NCBI GenBank assembly: GCA_034675505.1
Contig: JAUCDD010000023.1
Coordinates: forward strand, 1-64,000
DNA length: 64,000 bases
From: Melaminivora sp034675505
Lineage (GTDB): Bacteria; Pseudomonadota; Gammaproteobacteria; Burkholderiales; Burkholderiaceae_C
Direction of reading: 5' to 3'
Shown here: in pieces, positions 44,895 through 54,275 of the stretch
Numbering within the stretch: position 1 is the first letter of the stretch
How the letters are laid out: each line of letters starts with the position of its first letter
Made by a program: the position numbers and the translations under genes
The notes under the pieces: generated by a model
Database searches by the model: none
Told to the model about the DNA's origin: nothing
The model's input: the letters and a program-made list of their open reading frames with translations, nothing else

Positions 44895-47206
44895 CCCCCA
44901 TCAGCATCGGCAACGACAGCCAGCAGCCGGTAGCAGAGCCCGGCACCGGCGAAGTGCGCATCGGCATGCCCGTGGCGCGCGTGGACGGGCGCCTGAAGGT
45001 GACCGGCCAGGCGCTGTATTCGGCCGAATACGCCGCGCCCGACCTGGCTTACGGCATGGTGGTCAACAGCACCATCGCGCGCGGGCGCATCGTGCGCATC
45101 GACACCGCAGCGGCGCGGGCCGTACCCGGCGTGCTGGACGTGCTCTCGCATGAAAACCGCCCCAAGGTCCGCTCCATGGACCTGTTCTACAAGGACATGA
45201 CGGCCCCCGGCGGCAGCCCCTTCAAGCCCTTTCTGGACGCCGAGGTGCACTACAGCGCCCAGCCCGTGGCGCTGGTCGTGGCCGAGACCTTCGAGGCGGC
45301 GCGCGCGGCCGCTCGCCTGGTGGCGATCGAGTACGCGGAGCAGCCGCACGAGACCAACCTGGTCGCCAACCTGGGCCGCGCCCGCGAGCCCAGCCGCTTG
45401 AAGGCCGGCTACTCGCCGCCGCCCAAGCCCAGCGGCGATGCGGACGCCGCCTTCGACGCCGCGCCGGTCAAGGTGGACGCCCATTTCTACAGCGGCGTGG
45501 AGCACCACAATCCGATGGAGATGCACGCCTCCACCGTCGTGTATGGCGAGGACGGGCACCTGACCATCTACGACAAGAGCCAGGGCTCGCAGAACTGCCG
45601 CTGGCTGGTCTCGCGCGTGTTCGGCCTGGGCAAGGACAAGGTGACGGTGCGCAACCCCTTCGTTGGCGGCGCCTTCGGCTCGGGCCTGCGCCCGCAATAC
45701 AACCTGGTGCTGGCCACCATGGCGGCGCTGCACCTGAAGCGCTCGGTGCGCGTGGTGCTCACGCGCCAGCAGCAGTTCACCTTCGGCCACCGGCCGGAGA
45801 CCTGGCAGCGCGTGAAGCTGGCGGCCGATGCCGACGGCAGCCTGCGCGCCGTGGTGCACGAGGCGATTGCCGAGACCTCGCGCTTCGAGGACTACGTGGA
45901 GGTGGTGGTCAACTGGTCGGGCCAGCTGTACCGCTGCGACAACGTGCGCCTGGAATACCAGCTGGTGCCGCTGGACCAGTACACGCCCATCGACATGCGC
46001 GCGCCCGGCGCCACGCACGGCGTCTATGCGCTGGAGATCGCCATGGACGAGCTGGCCTATGCGCTGCACATGGATCCGCTGGCCCTGCGCCTGAAGAACT
46101 ACGCCGAGCACGATTCCTCCAAGGGCCTGCCCTATTCCACCAAGGAGCTGCGCGCCTGCTACGAGCAGGCCGCCGAGCGCTTCGGCTGGAGCAAGAGACC
46201 CCTCGCGCCGCGCTCCGTGCGCCGCAGGCGCGAGCTGGTCGGCTGGGGCATGGCCACCGGCACCTGGGACGCCATGCAGATGTTCGCCCGCGCACGCGCC
46301 GTGCTGCACGCTGACGGCCGCCTGGTGGTGGGCAGCGCCGCCACCGACATCGGCACCGGCACCTACACGGCGATGAGCCTGCTGGCGGCCGATGCCCTGG
46401 GCCTGCCGCTGGAGCAGGTGACATTCATGCTGGGCGACTCCAACCTGCCCGTGGCGCCCATCGAGGGCGGCTCGTCGCACATGGCAACCGTCGGCTCGGC
46501 CGTGGCCGGCGCCTGCGAGAAGATCCAGCGCGAGCTGTGGCAGCTGGCGCGCAAGGTGGAAGGCTCGGGCTTTGAGAGCGCAAGCTTCAAGCAGGTGGAG
46601 TTCGCGGGCGGCGCCATCCGCCTGCGCATGCAACCCGAGGTTGCCCTGCCCTACACGCAGCTGCTAGCCCACGCGGGCAAGAGCGAGATCGACGTCAAAT
46701 ACCTGCTGCTGCCCAACGTGCTCAAGCAAAAGAAATACATCCGCGCCGTGCACTCGGCCGTGTTCTGCGAGGTCTGCGTGGACGAGGACATGGGCACGGT
46801 GCGCGTCACGCGCGTGGTCAGCGCCGTGGCGGCCGGGCGCATCATCAGCGCCCGCACGGCGCGCAGCCAGATCTCCGGCGGCGTGGTCTGGGGCATCAGC
46901 CAGGCGCTGCACGAGGAGACTCACACCGACCACGCCCTGGGCCGCTTCATGAACCACAACTACGCCGAATACCACGTGGCGACCAACGCCGACGTGCCCG
47001 ACATCGACGTGATCTTCGTGCACGAGGACGACCGCATCGTCAGCCGCATCGGCGCCAAGGGCGTGGGCGAGATCGGCATCGTGGGCACGGCGGCGGCCGT
47101 CGCCAACGCCATCTACCACGCCACCGGCAAGCGCCTGCGCAGCACGCCCATGACGCCGGACAAGGTCATGCGGGACGCTCCACCGCAGGGCTTTCCCGTC
47201 AAGTAG
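44891..47206 (+). CDS. paoC: Aldehyde oxidoreductase molybdenum-binding subunit (PaoC type)
   Basis: A 771-residue catalytic subunit of the xanthine oxidase family, binding the molybdopterin (probably MCD) cofactor. Landmarks: DGRLKVTGQALYSAEY at the N-terminus, GGAFGSGLRPQYNLVLA, the FGHRPETWQRVKL motif, TDIGTGTYTAMS, and the base E727 in AKGVGEIGIVGTAAAVANAI. Such enzymes oxidise a broad range of aldehydes, often aromatic, to acids. No paoD-type cofactor-insertion gene follows; a LysR regulator starts 63 bases downstream instead. Confidence 0.93.
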   Translation: MTPISIGNDSQQPVAEPGTGEVRIGMPVARVDGRLKVTGQALYSAEYAAPDLAYGMVVNSTIARGRIVRIDTAAARAVPGVLDVLSHENRPKVRSMDLFYKDMTAPGGSPFKPFLDAEVHYSAQPVALVVAETFEAARAAARLVAIEYAEQPHETNLVANLGRAREPSRLKAGYSPPPKPSGDADAAFDAAPVKVDAHFYSGVEHHNPMEMHASTVVYGEDGHLTIYDKSQGSQNCRWLVSRVFGLGKDKVTVRNPFVGGAFGSGLRPQYNLVLATMAALHLKRSVRVVLTRQQQFTFGHRPETWQRVKLAADADGSLRAVVHEAIAETSRFEDYVEVVVNWSGQLYRCDNVRLEYQLVPLDQYTPIDMRAPGATHGVYALEIAMDELAYALHMDPLALRLKNYAEHDSSKGLPYSTKELRACYEQAAERFGWSKRPLAPRSVRRRRELVGWGMATGTWDAMQMFARARAVLHADGRLVVGSAATDIGTGTYTAMSLLAADALGLPLEQVTFMLGDSNLPVAPIEGGSSHMATVGSAVAGACEKIQRELWQLARKVEGSGFESASFKQVEFAGGAIRLRMQPEVALPYTQLLAHAGKSEIDVKYLLLPNVLKQKKYIRAVHSAVFCEVCVDEDMGTVRVTRVVSAVAAGRIISARTARSQISGGVVWGISQALHEETHTDHALGRFMNHNYAEYHVATNADVPDIDVIFVHEDDRIVSRIGAKGVGEIGIVGTAAAVANAIYHATGKRLRSTPMTPDKVMRDAPPQGFPVK

Positions 47207-47269
47207 CGGCGCAGGCGGCAAGGGGCGTGCGGGCGGCACAATGGCCGCCCTGCCCCACGCCATGTGCCC

Positions 47270-48178
47270 ATGATCGACAAGCTGGAACTCAGCCACCTCA
47301 GAACGCTGAATGCGCTGTACGCGCAGGGCCACATGGCGGTGGCGGCGCAGCAGCTGGGCGTGACGCAGCAGGCCGTGAGCCTGCAGCTGAAGAAGCTGCG
47401 CGCCCTGCTGGGCGACCCGCTGTTCGTGCGCACCGGCCACGGCATGGTGCCCACGGCGTACGCACAGGGCATCCGCGCACAGGTCGAGCAGATCCTGCAG
47501 CTGGTGAGCGCCCTGCCTGCGGCGGGCGCCCCTGCGCTGGCCGAGCTGGAACGCACGCTGACCCTGTGCGCCACCGACTACACCCAGCAGATCGTCCTGC
47601 CCGGGCTGCTGGCCGCGCTGCGCGCCCACGCGCCGCGCGTGCGCGTGCTGGTGGCCAACATCGAAGGCGCGGCGCTCTTGCGGCGCATGCAGCAGGGCGA
47701 GGTGACGCTGGCGTTCACCTCCAGCGGCTACGTGCCCGAAGGGCTGGACAGTGCGGCGCTGTTCACCGAGCGCTATGTCTGCGCCAGCGCCCGGCCGCTG
47801 GCGGCGCCGGGCGAGGCGCTGCCGCTCAAGGCCCTGGTCGAGCAGCGCGATTTCGTGGTCGTGTCGCCCGGCGTGCCCGATCTGAGCGGCTCGGCCAGCG
47901 CCTGGTTTGCACAGCAGGGCCTGGAGCGCCGCGTGGCCCTGTCGGTGCCCTCGTTCTTCATGGCGCAGCAGGTGCTGCGGGGCACCGGCCTGGTGGGCTT
48001 CATGCCGTCCCGGCTGATGCCCTGCGAGGGGCTGGTCGAGGTGCCGCTGGCCAGGTACCCGCCCGGCTACCAGGTGGTCGCCGCCTGGCACCCGGCCGCC
48101 GCATCAGATCCGCTGCTGGCCTGGATGCTCGCGCACCTGTGCACGCGTTTTGCCGCGGGCGCGCAGCGCGGCTTGTGA
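47270..48178 (+). CDS. LysR-family transcriptional regulator
   Basis: The 302-residue regulator has an N-terminal winged helix-turn-helix (ALYAQGHMAVAAQQLGVTQQAVSLQLKKLRALLGDPLF) and a LysR substrate-binding domain from about residue 90. ATG 47270 (MIDKLELSHLRTL) is preferred to a GTG six bases upstream. It lies downstream of paoABC on the same strand, so it may regulate that operon although it is not divergent from it. The effector is unknown. Confidence 0.9.
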   Translation: MIDKLELSHLRTLNALYAQGHMAVAAQQLGVTQQAVSLQLKKLRALLGDPLFVRTGHGMVPTAYAQGIRAQVEQILQLVSALPAAGAPALAELERTLTLCATDYTQQIVLPGLLAALRAHAPRVRVLVANIEGAALLRRMQQGEVTLAFTSSGYVPEGLDSAALFTERYVCASARPLAAPGEALPLKALVEQRDFVVVSPGVPDLSGSASAWFAQQGLERRVALSVPSFFMAQQVLRGTGLVGFMPSRLMPCEGLVEVPLARYPPGYQVVAAWHPAAASDPLLAWMLAHLCTRFAAGAQRGL

Positions 48179-48234
48179 CCGTGACAAGGCGCGCTCGATG
48201 GCGCTGCGCGCGCCACACGCCTACGCTTGCGGGC

Positions 48235-48678
48235 ATGCATTCAACACTTGCCAACCCCCATACGACCGCCCAGCGCATCAACCCTCCCCAGCTCTACGAC
48301 GGCGCGCCCGCCGGCATGTCGCAAGCCGTGCTCGATCCGGCCAGCGGCCTGCTGTTCGTGTCGGGCCAGGTGGACTGGGATCTCGAATCGCGCGTGCGCC
48401 ATGCCGACCTGGCGGGCCAGGCCGAAGGCGCGCTGCAAAGCCTGCTGGCCGTACTCAGCGCAGCCGGCAGCTCGGCTGCGCAGGTGCTGCAGCTGCGCGT
48501 CTATGTGCGCGGCGAGCTGGCCGACGCCATGGCCGATGTCGTCCCGGCCCTCACCCGGCAATTCGGCGCCGTGCGGCCGGCGCTCACCGGCGTGGGCGTG
48601 GCCTCGCTGGCCTCGCCGGGCACGCTGATCGAGATCGAGGCCGTGGCGCGCTGCGGCGCGCCCAGCGCCGCGGCGTAG
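48235..48678 (+). CDS. RidA/YjgF-family protein
   Basis: The 147-residue protein resembles the RidA family of enamine/imine deaminases: YDGAPAGMSQAVLDPASGLLFVSGQVDWD at the N-terminus, QAEGALQSLLAVLSAAGSSAAQVLQLRVYV in the middle, and PGTLIEIEAVAR with the usual C-terminal glutamate. The arginine that marks the active RidA subfamily is replaced by leucine (VLQLRVYV region aligned to the family's V-K-x-x-V-F), so it may belong to another Rid subgroup. It starts 56 bases after the LysR gene. Confidence 0.8.
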   Translation: MHSTLANPHTTAQRINPPQLYDGAPAGMSQAVLDPASGLLFVSGQVDWDLESRVRHADLAGQAEGALQSLLAVLSAAGSSAAQVLQLRVYVRGELADAMADVVPALTRQFGAVRPALTGVGVASLASPGTLIEIEAVARCGAPSAAA

Positions 48679-48703
48679 CGCTGGAGGCCGCACGCAACAG
48701 GCG

Positions 48704-49219
48704 CTACGGCAGCTGGCGCCACATGTGCACCTTGCCCAGGTAGCCCGAGGGCGTGCGCACCGCCATGGGCTCGGTGCCAAAGGCGCGAAAGCCCGCGCGC
48801 TCGTACAGGGCGCGCGCGGGCGCGTTGCCCTCGGTCACGGTGAGGGCGGCGACGGTGATGCCCGGCTGGTGCTGGCGCAGGTAGTGCAGCGCGGCCTCGA
48901 CCAGCTGGCGCCCGGCGCCGCAGCCGCGCCAGTCCTGCCGCACGAACATGGCCGCCAGCTCGGCCTTGTGCCGGGTCTTGGCGCGGCTTGAGAACGCCAG
49001 CGTGACCGAGCCGCCCAGCTCGCTGCCGCGCCACGCCCCGAATGCCACGCTGCCGCCGGGCGCCCCGGACAGGCGCTGCGACCACCATGCCAGCGGCTGC
49101 GCCGCGCGCTCCTCGGGCGTGGAGGTGAACGCATCGGGGTCGTGCGCATAGGCGTGCAGCAGCAAGGCCCGGTAGGCCGGCGCGTCCGCAGGCGTGAGCT
49201 GTGCGATGGTGGTGGGCAT
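48704..49219 (-). CDS. GNAT-family N-acetyltransferase
   Basis: The 171-residue acetyltransferase has the GNAT acetyl-CoA motif A as AAMFVRQDWRGCGAGRQLVEAAL (about 95-117) and motif B near NAPARALYERAGFRAFGTEP. Transfers acetyl groups from acetyl-CoA to an amine; the substrate is unknown. It converges with the RidA-like gene, 25 bases apart. Confidence 0.88.
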   Translation of the reverse strand: MPTTIAQLTPADAPAYRALLLHAYAHDPDAFTSTPEERAAQPLAWWSQRLSGAPGGSVAFGAWRGSELGGSVTLAFSSRAKTRHKAELAAMFVRQDWRGCGAGRQLVEAALHYLRQHQPGITVAALTVTEGNAPARALYERAGFRAFGTEPMAVRTPSGYLGKVHMWRQLP

Positions 49220-49276
49220 GGCGCCAGCAGAGCGGCGTGCGCGCTCAGCGCACCCGTCGCACGCGGTGACGTGCGC

Positions 49277-49663
49277 TCACGGCGCTTCGTGGCACACGGC
49301 TTCGATGTTGTGCCCGTCCGGATCCAGCACGAAGGCGCCATAGTAGTGCGGGTGGTAGTGCGGGCGCAGCCCGGGCGCGCCATTGTCCCGGCCGCCGGCG
49401 GCCAGGGCCGCCTGGTGAAAGGCGTCCACCATGGCGCGCGAGCCGGCGCGGATCGCCACGTGGATGGGCGGCTGGTTGGGCGTGCCGCGGCTGATCCAGA
49501 AATCCGGCTTGCCGTGCTCGCCGAAGCCGGCCACGTCGGTGTGCCCGGTCACGGCGGCGGTGAACTCCGCCACCAGGCCGTAGCCCAGCGGCGCCAGCGC
49601 CTGCGTGTAGAACGCGCGGCTGGCCGCGAAGTCGCGCACGACGACGCCCGTGTGATCGATCAT
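49277..49663 (-). CDS. VOC-family protein (glyoxalase/dioxygenase fold)
   Basis: A 128-residue single-module vicinal-oxygen-chelate protein. It starts MIDHTGVVVRDFAASRAFYTQALAPLGY and ends HYYGAFVLDPDGHNIEAVCH, the two strands that usually supply metal ligands (H near 3, E near 122). Such proteins can be isomerases, dioxygenases or resistance proteins; no specific role can be given. ATG 49663 is the family start; the longer open frame upstream runs into the cupin gene. Confidence 0.85.
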   Translation of the reverse strand: MIDHTGVVVRDFAASRAFYTQALAPLGYGLVAEFTAAVTGHTDVAGFGEHGKPDFWISRGTPNQPPIHVAIRAGSRAMVDAFHQAALAAGGRDNGAPGLRPHYHPHYYGAFVLDPDGHNIEAVCHEAP

Positions 49664-49712
49664 GGGAATTCTTTCAAAAAAAGGGATGGAAAGGGAAAGG
49701 CGGGCACCGCGC

Positions 49713-50024
49713 TCACACGCTGCCCTCGCGCTCCACGACCAGCACGCGCGCCGCGCCGATCGGGTGCGCCACGTGTTCGGTGCCCACGCCGGCATGGAAC
49801 ACGTCGCCCGTCTCCAGCACGGTGCGCTGCTCCTGGCCGGCGTCGCGCCAGCGCATCTCCACGCGGCCATCAAGCACGGCGAAGACTTCCTCGCCGTCGT
49901 TGACGTGCCAGCGGTAGGGCTGGTCGGTCCAGTGCAGCCGCGTGGTGACGCCGTTCATGTTGGCAATGTCCAGGGCGCCCCAGGCGCGCTCGGCCTGGAA
50001 CTCGCGCGAGCGGATGATGTTCAT
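49713..50024 (-). CDS. Small cupin-domain protein
   Basis: A 103-residue single cupin beta-barrel: HVNDGEEVFAVLDGRVEMRW is cupin motif 1 (with H, E and G), and GDVFHAGVGTEHVAHP is motif 2 with a metal-type histidine. The tail is short (VLVVEREGSV). Metal-binding cupins of this size are enzymes or sensors of small molecules; the function is unknown. It precedes the VOC gene by 49 bases on the same strand. Confidence 0.83.
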   Translation of the reverse strand: MNIIRSREFQAERAWGALDIANMNGVTTRLHWTDQPYRWHVNDGEEVFAVLDGRVEMRWRDAGQEQRTVLETGDVFHAGVGTEHVAHPIGAARVLVVEREGSV

Positions 50025-50058
50025 GGTGCTTCGGTTGCTGGGGGGGTGAGGCGCAGGT

Positions 50059-50946
50059 TCAGCGCACCCCGTGGCGCTCGAACCATTGCAGCATGCGGCG
50101 CCAGCCGTCCTCGGCGGGCTGCTGGCGAAAGCTCGGCCGGTAGTCGGCATGGAAGGCATGCGGCGCGTCCGGATAGACCACGAACTCCGACGCCTTGGCG
50201 GCCGGCGAGCCCTGCGCCAGCGCGGCCTTCATCTTCTCCACCGTGTCCAGCGGGATGCCGCTGTCGGCGCCGCCGTACAGGCCCAGCACCGGGGCTTTCA
50301 GCTGCGCGGCCACGTCGATGGGGTTGCGCGGCGTCATGGCGTCCTGCTTGCCCACCAGGCGCCCGTACCAGGCCACGCCCGCCCGCACCGGGCCGTGCGC
50401 GGCGTACAGCCAGGTGATGCGCCCGCCCCAGCAAAAGCCGGTGATGGCCACCTTGGCCGCATCGCCGCCGTTGGCGCCGGCCCAGCGCACGGTGGCGTCC
50501 AGGTCGGCCAGCACCTGCGCATCGGGCACCTTGGCGACCAGCTCGCTCATCAGCCGCGCCAGCTCGCCGTATTCCATCGGGTCGCCTTGGCGCGCGAACA
50601 GCTCGGGCGCGATGGCCAGGTAGCCGGCGCGGGCCAGGCGCCGGCAGGTGTCGGCGATGTACTCGTGCACGCCGAAGATTTCCTGGATCACCAGCACCAC
50701 CGGCAGGCCCGTGCGCCCGGCGGGTGCGGCGCGGTAGGCGGGCATCCGCAAGCCCTGCGGGGCGTCGATGTGCACCTCGCCTGCCACCAGGCCCTCGGCG
50801 CTGGTGCGGATCGCCGTCTGCGCCGCCACCGGCGCGGCGGCAGCGGCGTAGCCTGCGCCCAGCATCAGCTGCAGCGCGGTGCGGCGGCTGCCGCCTCCGG
50901 CGCCGGGCAGCAGCGCGTCGAAATCGTGCTTCTGGTCGTCGTGCAT
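50059..50946 (-). CDS. Exported dienelactone hydrolase family protein
   Basis: A 295-residue alpha/beta-hydrolase of the dienelactone hydrolase family. The nucleophile is a cysteine in ITGFCWGGRITW, the glutamate-containing IQEIFGVHEYIADTCRRLA block follows strand 1, and the acid and histidine are in GADSGIP and APHAFHADYRPSF. A twin-arginine-like stretch (GSRRTALQLMLGAGYAAAAAPVAAQ) near residue 22 suggests export by Tat. It may cleave lactones or esters, for example in aromatic-acid catabolism. ATG 50946 is taken; a GTG is one codon upstream and AAGGAG precedes both. Confidence 0.87.
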   Translation of the reverse strand: MHDDQKHDFDALLPGAGGGSRRTALQLMLGAGYAAAAAPVAAQTAIRTSAEGLVAGEVHIDAPQGLRMPAYRAAPAGRTGLPVVLVIQEIFGVHEYIADTCRRLARAGYLAIAPELFARQGDPMEYGELARLMSELVAKVPDAQVLADLDATVRWAGANGGDAAKVAITGFCWGGRITWLYAAHGPVRAGVAWYGRLVGKQDAMTPRNPIDVAAQLKAPVLGLYGGADSGIPLDTVEKMKAALAQGSPAAKASEFVVYPDAPHAFHADYRPSFRQQPAEDGWRRMLQWFERHGVR

Positions 50947-51008
50947 CACGGGGGTCTCCTTCGAAAATTCCTGGGCGGTGCGGGCAGGGCGCGCGGCGCT
51001 GCGGCCGT

Positions 51009-53771
51009 TCAGTGCGCCTCGTCCCAGTTGCTGCCGAAGCCCACCTCCGCCAGCAGCGGCACCTTGAGCTGCGCCACGCCGGCCATGATGCGCGGGATTT
51101 CCGTTCGCACCCAGTCGCGCTCGCCCTCGGGCAGCTCGAACACCAGCTCGTCGTGCACCTGCAGCACCATCAGCACCTCGGGCTTGTCCCGGTCCAGCAC
51201 CTGCTGCGCCTGCACCATGGCCATCTTGATCAGGTCGGCCGCCGTGCCCTGCATGGGCGCGTTGATGGCGGCGCGCTCGGCGGCGGCGCGGCGCGGGCCG
51301 TTGGGCGAGTTGATCTCGGGCAGCACCAGGCGGCGGCCGAACACCGTCTCGACGAAGCCGCGCTCCTTGGCCTCCAGGCGCGTCACGTCCATGTAGCGCT
51401 TCACGCCGGGGTAGCGCTCGAAGTAGCGGTCGATGTAGTTCTTGGCGGCCGAGGTGCTGATGGAGAGGGACTTGGCCAGGCCGAAGCTGCTCATGCCGTA
51501 GATCAGCCCGAAGTTGATGGTCTTGGCGTAGCGGCGCTGCTCGCTGCTGACCTGCTCCAGCGCCACGCCGAACACCTCGGCGGCCGTGGCGCGGTGCACG
51601 TCCAGCCCTTCAGTGAAGGCGTGCAGGAGCGCCTCGTCGCCGCTGATGTGCGCCATGATGCGCAGCTCGATCTGGCTGTAGTCGCAGCTGGCGATCAACC
51701 GGCCCGGCGGGGCGACGAAGGCCTCGCGGATGCGCCGGCCCTCGGCCGTGCGGATGGGGATGTTCTGCAGGTTGGGCTCGTTGCTCGATAGCCGGCCCGT
51801 CACCGCCACGGCCTGCGCATAGTGCGTGTGCACGCGGCCGGTGCGCGGGTCGGCCAGCTGGCCCAGCTTGTCGGTGTAGGTGCCTTTCAGCTTGCACAAG
51901 CTGCGGTGCTCCAGCAGCGTGGCCGGCAGCGGGTAGTCCTCGGCAAGCTTTTCCAGCACTTCCTCGTCGGTGCTGCGCGCGCCGGTGGCGGTCTTCTTGA
52001 TGACCGGCATGCCCAGCTTGTCGAAGAAGATTTCGCCCAGCTGCTTCGGTGACCCTAAGTTGAACGGCTGGCCGGCGATCTCGTAGGCCTGCGTCTCCAG
52101 CGCGACGATGCGCTGGCCCAGGTCGCGGCTTTGCGCGGCCAGCACGCCCGCGTCGATCAGCACGCCGTTCCTCTCGATGCGAAACAGCGTCTCACTGCAG
52201 GCGATCTCGAGCTCATAGATGGCGCGCAGCTTCGGCTCGCCCTCCAGCTGCGGCCACAGCACGCGGTGCACATCCAGCGTCTGGTCGGAATCCTCGCAGG
52301 CATAGGCCGCCGCCTGCTCCACCGCCACCTGCGAGAACGGGATCTGCTTGGCGCCCTTGCCGCACAGGTCCTCATACGTCAGCCCGGTGCGGCCGGTGTG
52401 GCGCTCGGCCAGGCTGGACAGCCCGTGCGGCTTGTGCACCTCCAGCACATAGCTTTGCAGCATGGTGTCGTGCACGTAGCCCCGCACCTCGATGCCGTGG
52501 TTGGCCAGCACGTGGCGGTCGTACTTGACGTGCTGGCCCAGCTTGTGCGCGGCCGGGTCTTCCAGCCAGAGCTTGAGGCGCGCCAGCACTTCATCCAAAG
52601 GCAGCTGCTCGGGCGCGTCCGGGCCGTCGTGCGCCAGCGGGATGTAGGCGGCGCTGCCCGGCTCCACGCTGAAGCTCAGGCCCACGATGCGCGCGCGCAG
52701 CTCGTCCAGCGAGGTGGTCTCGGTATCCAGCGCCACCAGCGGCGCGGCCTTTATGCGCGCCAGCCACTGCTCGAACTGCTCCCAGTCCAGGAGGGTCTCG
52801 TAGTGCACCTCGCGCTGCTGCGCGGCCTCGGCGACTTCGGTGGCGCCGGCGCTGGCGGCGTCGCCCGCATCGCCGCCCGTCGCATCGGCCTGCAGCGCGC
52901 GCGCCAGGCTGCGAAAGCCGTATTTTTGATAAAAATCGCCCAATGCCGGCGTCTGCTCTGGACGTTGCGCTATGGAATCCATAGTGACGGGGAAACCCGG
53001 CAGCTCCGCCGCCAGGTCGCAATCGGTCTTGATGGTGACCAGCTGGCGCCCCGTGGGCAGCCAGGGCAGCGCGCCGCGCAGGTTCTCGCCCGCCACGCCC
53101 TTGATGGCGTGGGCGTTGGCGATCAAGCCGTCCAGCGAGCCGTGCTCCATCAGCCACTTGGCGGCCGTCTTGGGGCCGACCTTGGGCACGCCGGGCACGT
53201 TGTCCACCGCGTCGCCCACCAGCGTCTGGAAGTCCACCATCAGCGACGGCGGCACGCCGAACTCGGCCGTCACGCCGGCCACGTCGCGGCGCTTGCTGCT
53301 CATGGTGTCCACCACGGTGATGTGCTCGTCCACCAGCTGCGACAAATCCTTGTCGCCGCTGGCGATGACCACGCGCAGGCCCTGCCGGGCGGCGTGCACG
53401 GCCAGGGTGCCGATCACGTCGTCGGCCTCCACGCCCTCGATGCACAGCAGCGGCCAGCCCAGCAGCCGCACCACCTCGTGGATGGGCGCGACCTGCGCGC
53501 GCAGGTCATCGGGCATGGCGGCGCGGTTGGCCTTGTAGTCGGAGTACAGCGCGTCGCGGAAAGTGGGGCCGCTGGCGTCGAAGATGCAGGCGGCGTAGGC
53601 GGCCGGCACCTCCTTTTGCAGCGCGGCCAGCATGTTGACCATGCCGCGGATGGCGCCGGTGGCGGGGCTGGTCGGGTCGCCCGGCACGGCGCGCAGGTCG
53701 GGCATGGCGTGGTAGGCGCGGTACAGGTAGCTGGAACCGTCCACCAGCAGCAGGGTTTGGGGGTCGCTCAT
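51009..53771 (-). CDS. polA: DNA polymerase I
   Basis: A 920-residue family A polymerase with all three domains. The 5' nuclease (1-290) contains FDASGPTFRDALYSDYKANR and VGDAVDNVPGVPKVGPKTAAKWL. The 3'-5' exonuclease retains the acidic motif LDTETTSLDE, so proofreading is likely active. The polymerase domain has SCDYSQIELRIMAHISGD, RRYAKTINFGLIYGMSS and VLQVHDELVFELP. ATG 53771 gives MSDPQTLLLVDGSSYLYRAYHAMP, the family start. Codons for residues about 263-283 (52922-52985) are unusually AT-rich and match the dispersed repeat. Confidence 0.96.
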   Translation of the reverse strand: MSDPQTLLLVDGSSYLYRAYHAMPDLRAVPGDPTSPATGAIRGMVNMLAALQKEVPAAYAACIFDASGPTFRDALYSDYKANRAAMPDDLRAQVAPIHEVVRLLGWPLLCIEGVEADDVIGTLAVHAARQGLRVVIASGDKDLSQLVDEHITVVDTMSSKRRDVAGVTAEFGVPPSLMVDFQTLVGDAVDNVPGVPKVGPKTAAKWLMEHGSLDGLIANAHAIKGVAGENLRGALPWLPTGRQLVTIKTDCDLAAELPGFPVTMDSIAQRPEQTPALGDFYQKYGFRSLARALQADATGGDAGDAASAGATEVAEAAQQREVHYETLLDWEQFEQWLARIKAAPLVALDTETTSLDELRARIVGLSFSVEPGSAAYIPLAHDGPDAPEQLPLDEVLARLKLWLEDPAAHKLGQHVKYDRHVLANHGIEVRGYVHDTMLQSYVLEVHKPHGLSSLAERHTGRTGLTYEDLCGKGAKQIPFSQVAVEQAAAYACEDSDQTLDVHRVLWPQLEGEPKLRAIYELEIACSETLFRIERNGVLIDAGVLAAQSRDLGQRIVALETQAYEIAGQPFNLGSPKQLGEIFFDKLGMPVIKKTATGARSTDEEVLEKLAEDYPLPATLLEHRSLCKLKGTYTDKLGQLADPRTGRVHTHYAQAVAVTGRLSSNEPNLQNIPIRTAEGRRIREAFVAPPGRLIASCDYSQIELRIMAHISGDEALLHAFTEGLDVHRATAAEVFGVALEQVSSEQRRYAKTINFGLIYGMSSFGLAKSLSISTSAAKNYIDRYFERYPGVKRYMDVTRLEAKERGFVETVFGRRLVLPEINSPNGPRRAAAERAAINAPMQGTAADLIKMAMVQAQQVLDRDKPEVLMVLQVHDELVFELPEGERDWVRTEIPRIMAGVAQLKVPLLAEVGFGSNWDEAH
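52922..52985 (+). repeat. Dispersed 65-bp repeat, copy D (inside polA)
   Basis: Blocks ATTTTTGATAAAAATCGCCC, AATGCCGGCGTC, GCGCTATGGAATCCATAG. Antisense and in frame in polA, in the linker between the 5' nuclease and exonuclease domains. Codons such as GAT, TTT, TAT, CAA and AAA there contrast with the GC-ending codons all around, yet the protein length matches E. coli polymerase I in this region. Confidence 0.55.
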
Positions 53772-53855
53772 GGCGGCATTTTGCCCACGATGGCCAGCGC
53801 CCGCAGCGGCACAATGCACGGCGTCCAGGCTCTCCCACGCAAAAGCGTCCACCCC

Positions 53856-54275
53856 ATGAAAAAACCCCTTGCCCTGCTGCTGGCCGCCTGCGCCATGGCG
53901 GCCGCGGCCGAGCCGCAGTTCAACGACGTGCCCGCGTCCATGCAGAAGGTGCTGCAGGGCAACGGCCTCACCGGCGCACGGCTGGAGCGCGGCGTGCTGC
54001 ATCTGGCCAGCGGCCGGCGCGAGGTCAGCGAGCTCACTTTTGCCAGCTTCATCTTCCACACCGTCTGCGCGCAGCAGTGGCGCCACCCGGAGGAGTTCGC
54101 CCGCTGGCAGCTCGCGCGCGTGCAGCTGCTGGACGCCAGCGGCCAGCAGGGCTTTGCCTTCGATGCGCGCGGCGACATCTGCCAGCGCATGGGCCAGATG
54201 GGGCAGAACTACCGCAGCGTCATCGCCGAGCGCACGGCGGCCTGCAGCGGCGGGCAGTGCCCGGCACAGCCATGA
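53856..54275 (+). CDS. Small exported protein of unknown function
   Basis: A 139-residue protein with a clear signal peptide (MKKPLALLLAACAMAAAAE). The mature part contains RLERGVLHLASGRREVSELTFASFIFHTVCAQQW and two further cysteines in ERTAACSGGQCPAQ, so disulfides in the periplasm are likely. I do not recognise the family. It is transcribed divergently from polA (84-base gap) and overlaps the next gene by four bases, so it is co-expressed with the serine hydrolase. Confidence 0.75.
   Translation: MKKPLALLLAACAMAAAAEPQFNDVPASMQKVLQGNGLTGARLERGVLHLASGRREVSELTFASFIFHTVCAQQWRHPEEFARWQLARVQLLDASGQQGFAFDARGDICQRMGQMGQNYRSVIAERTAACSGGQCPAQP

Noticed and set aside
43249..47206. Xanthine dehydrogenase or carbon monoxide dehydrogenase
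   Set aside because: The FAD subunit has the CNKRAPGSGC segment and the gene order is Fe-S, FAD, Mo, as in paoABC; the CO dehydrogenase active-site loop was not seen.
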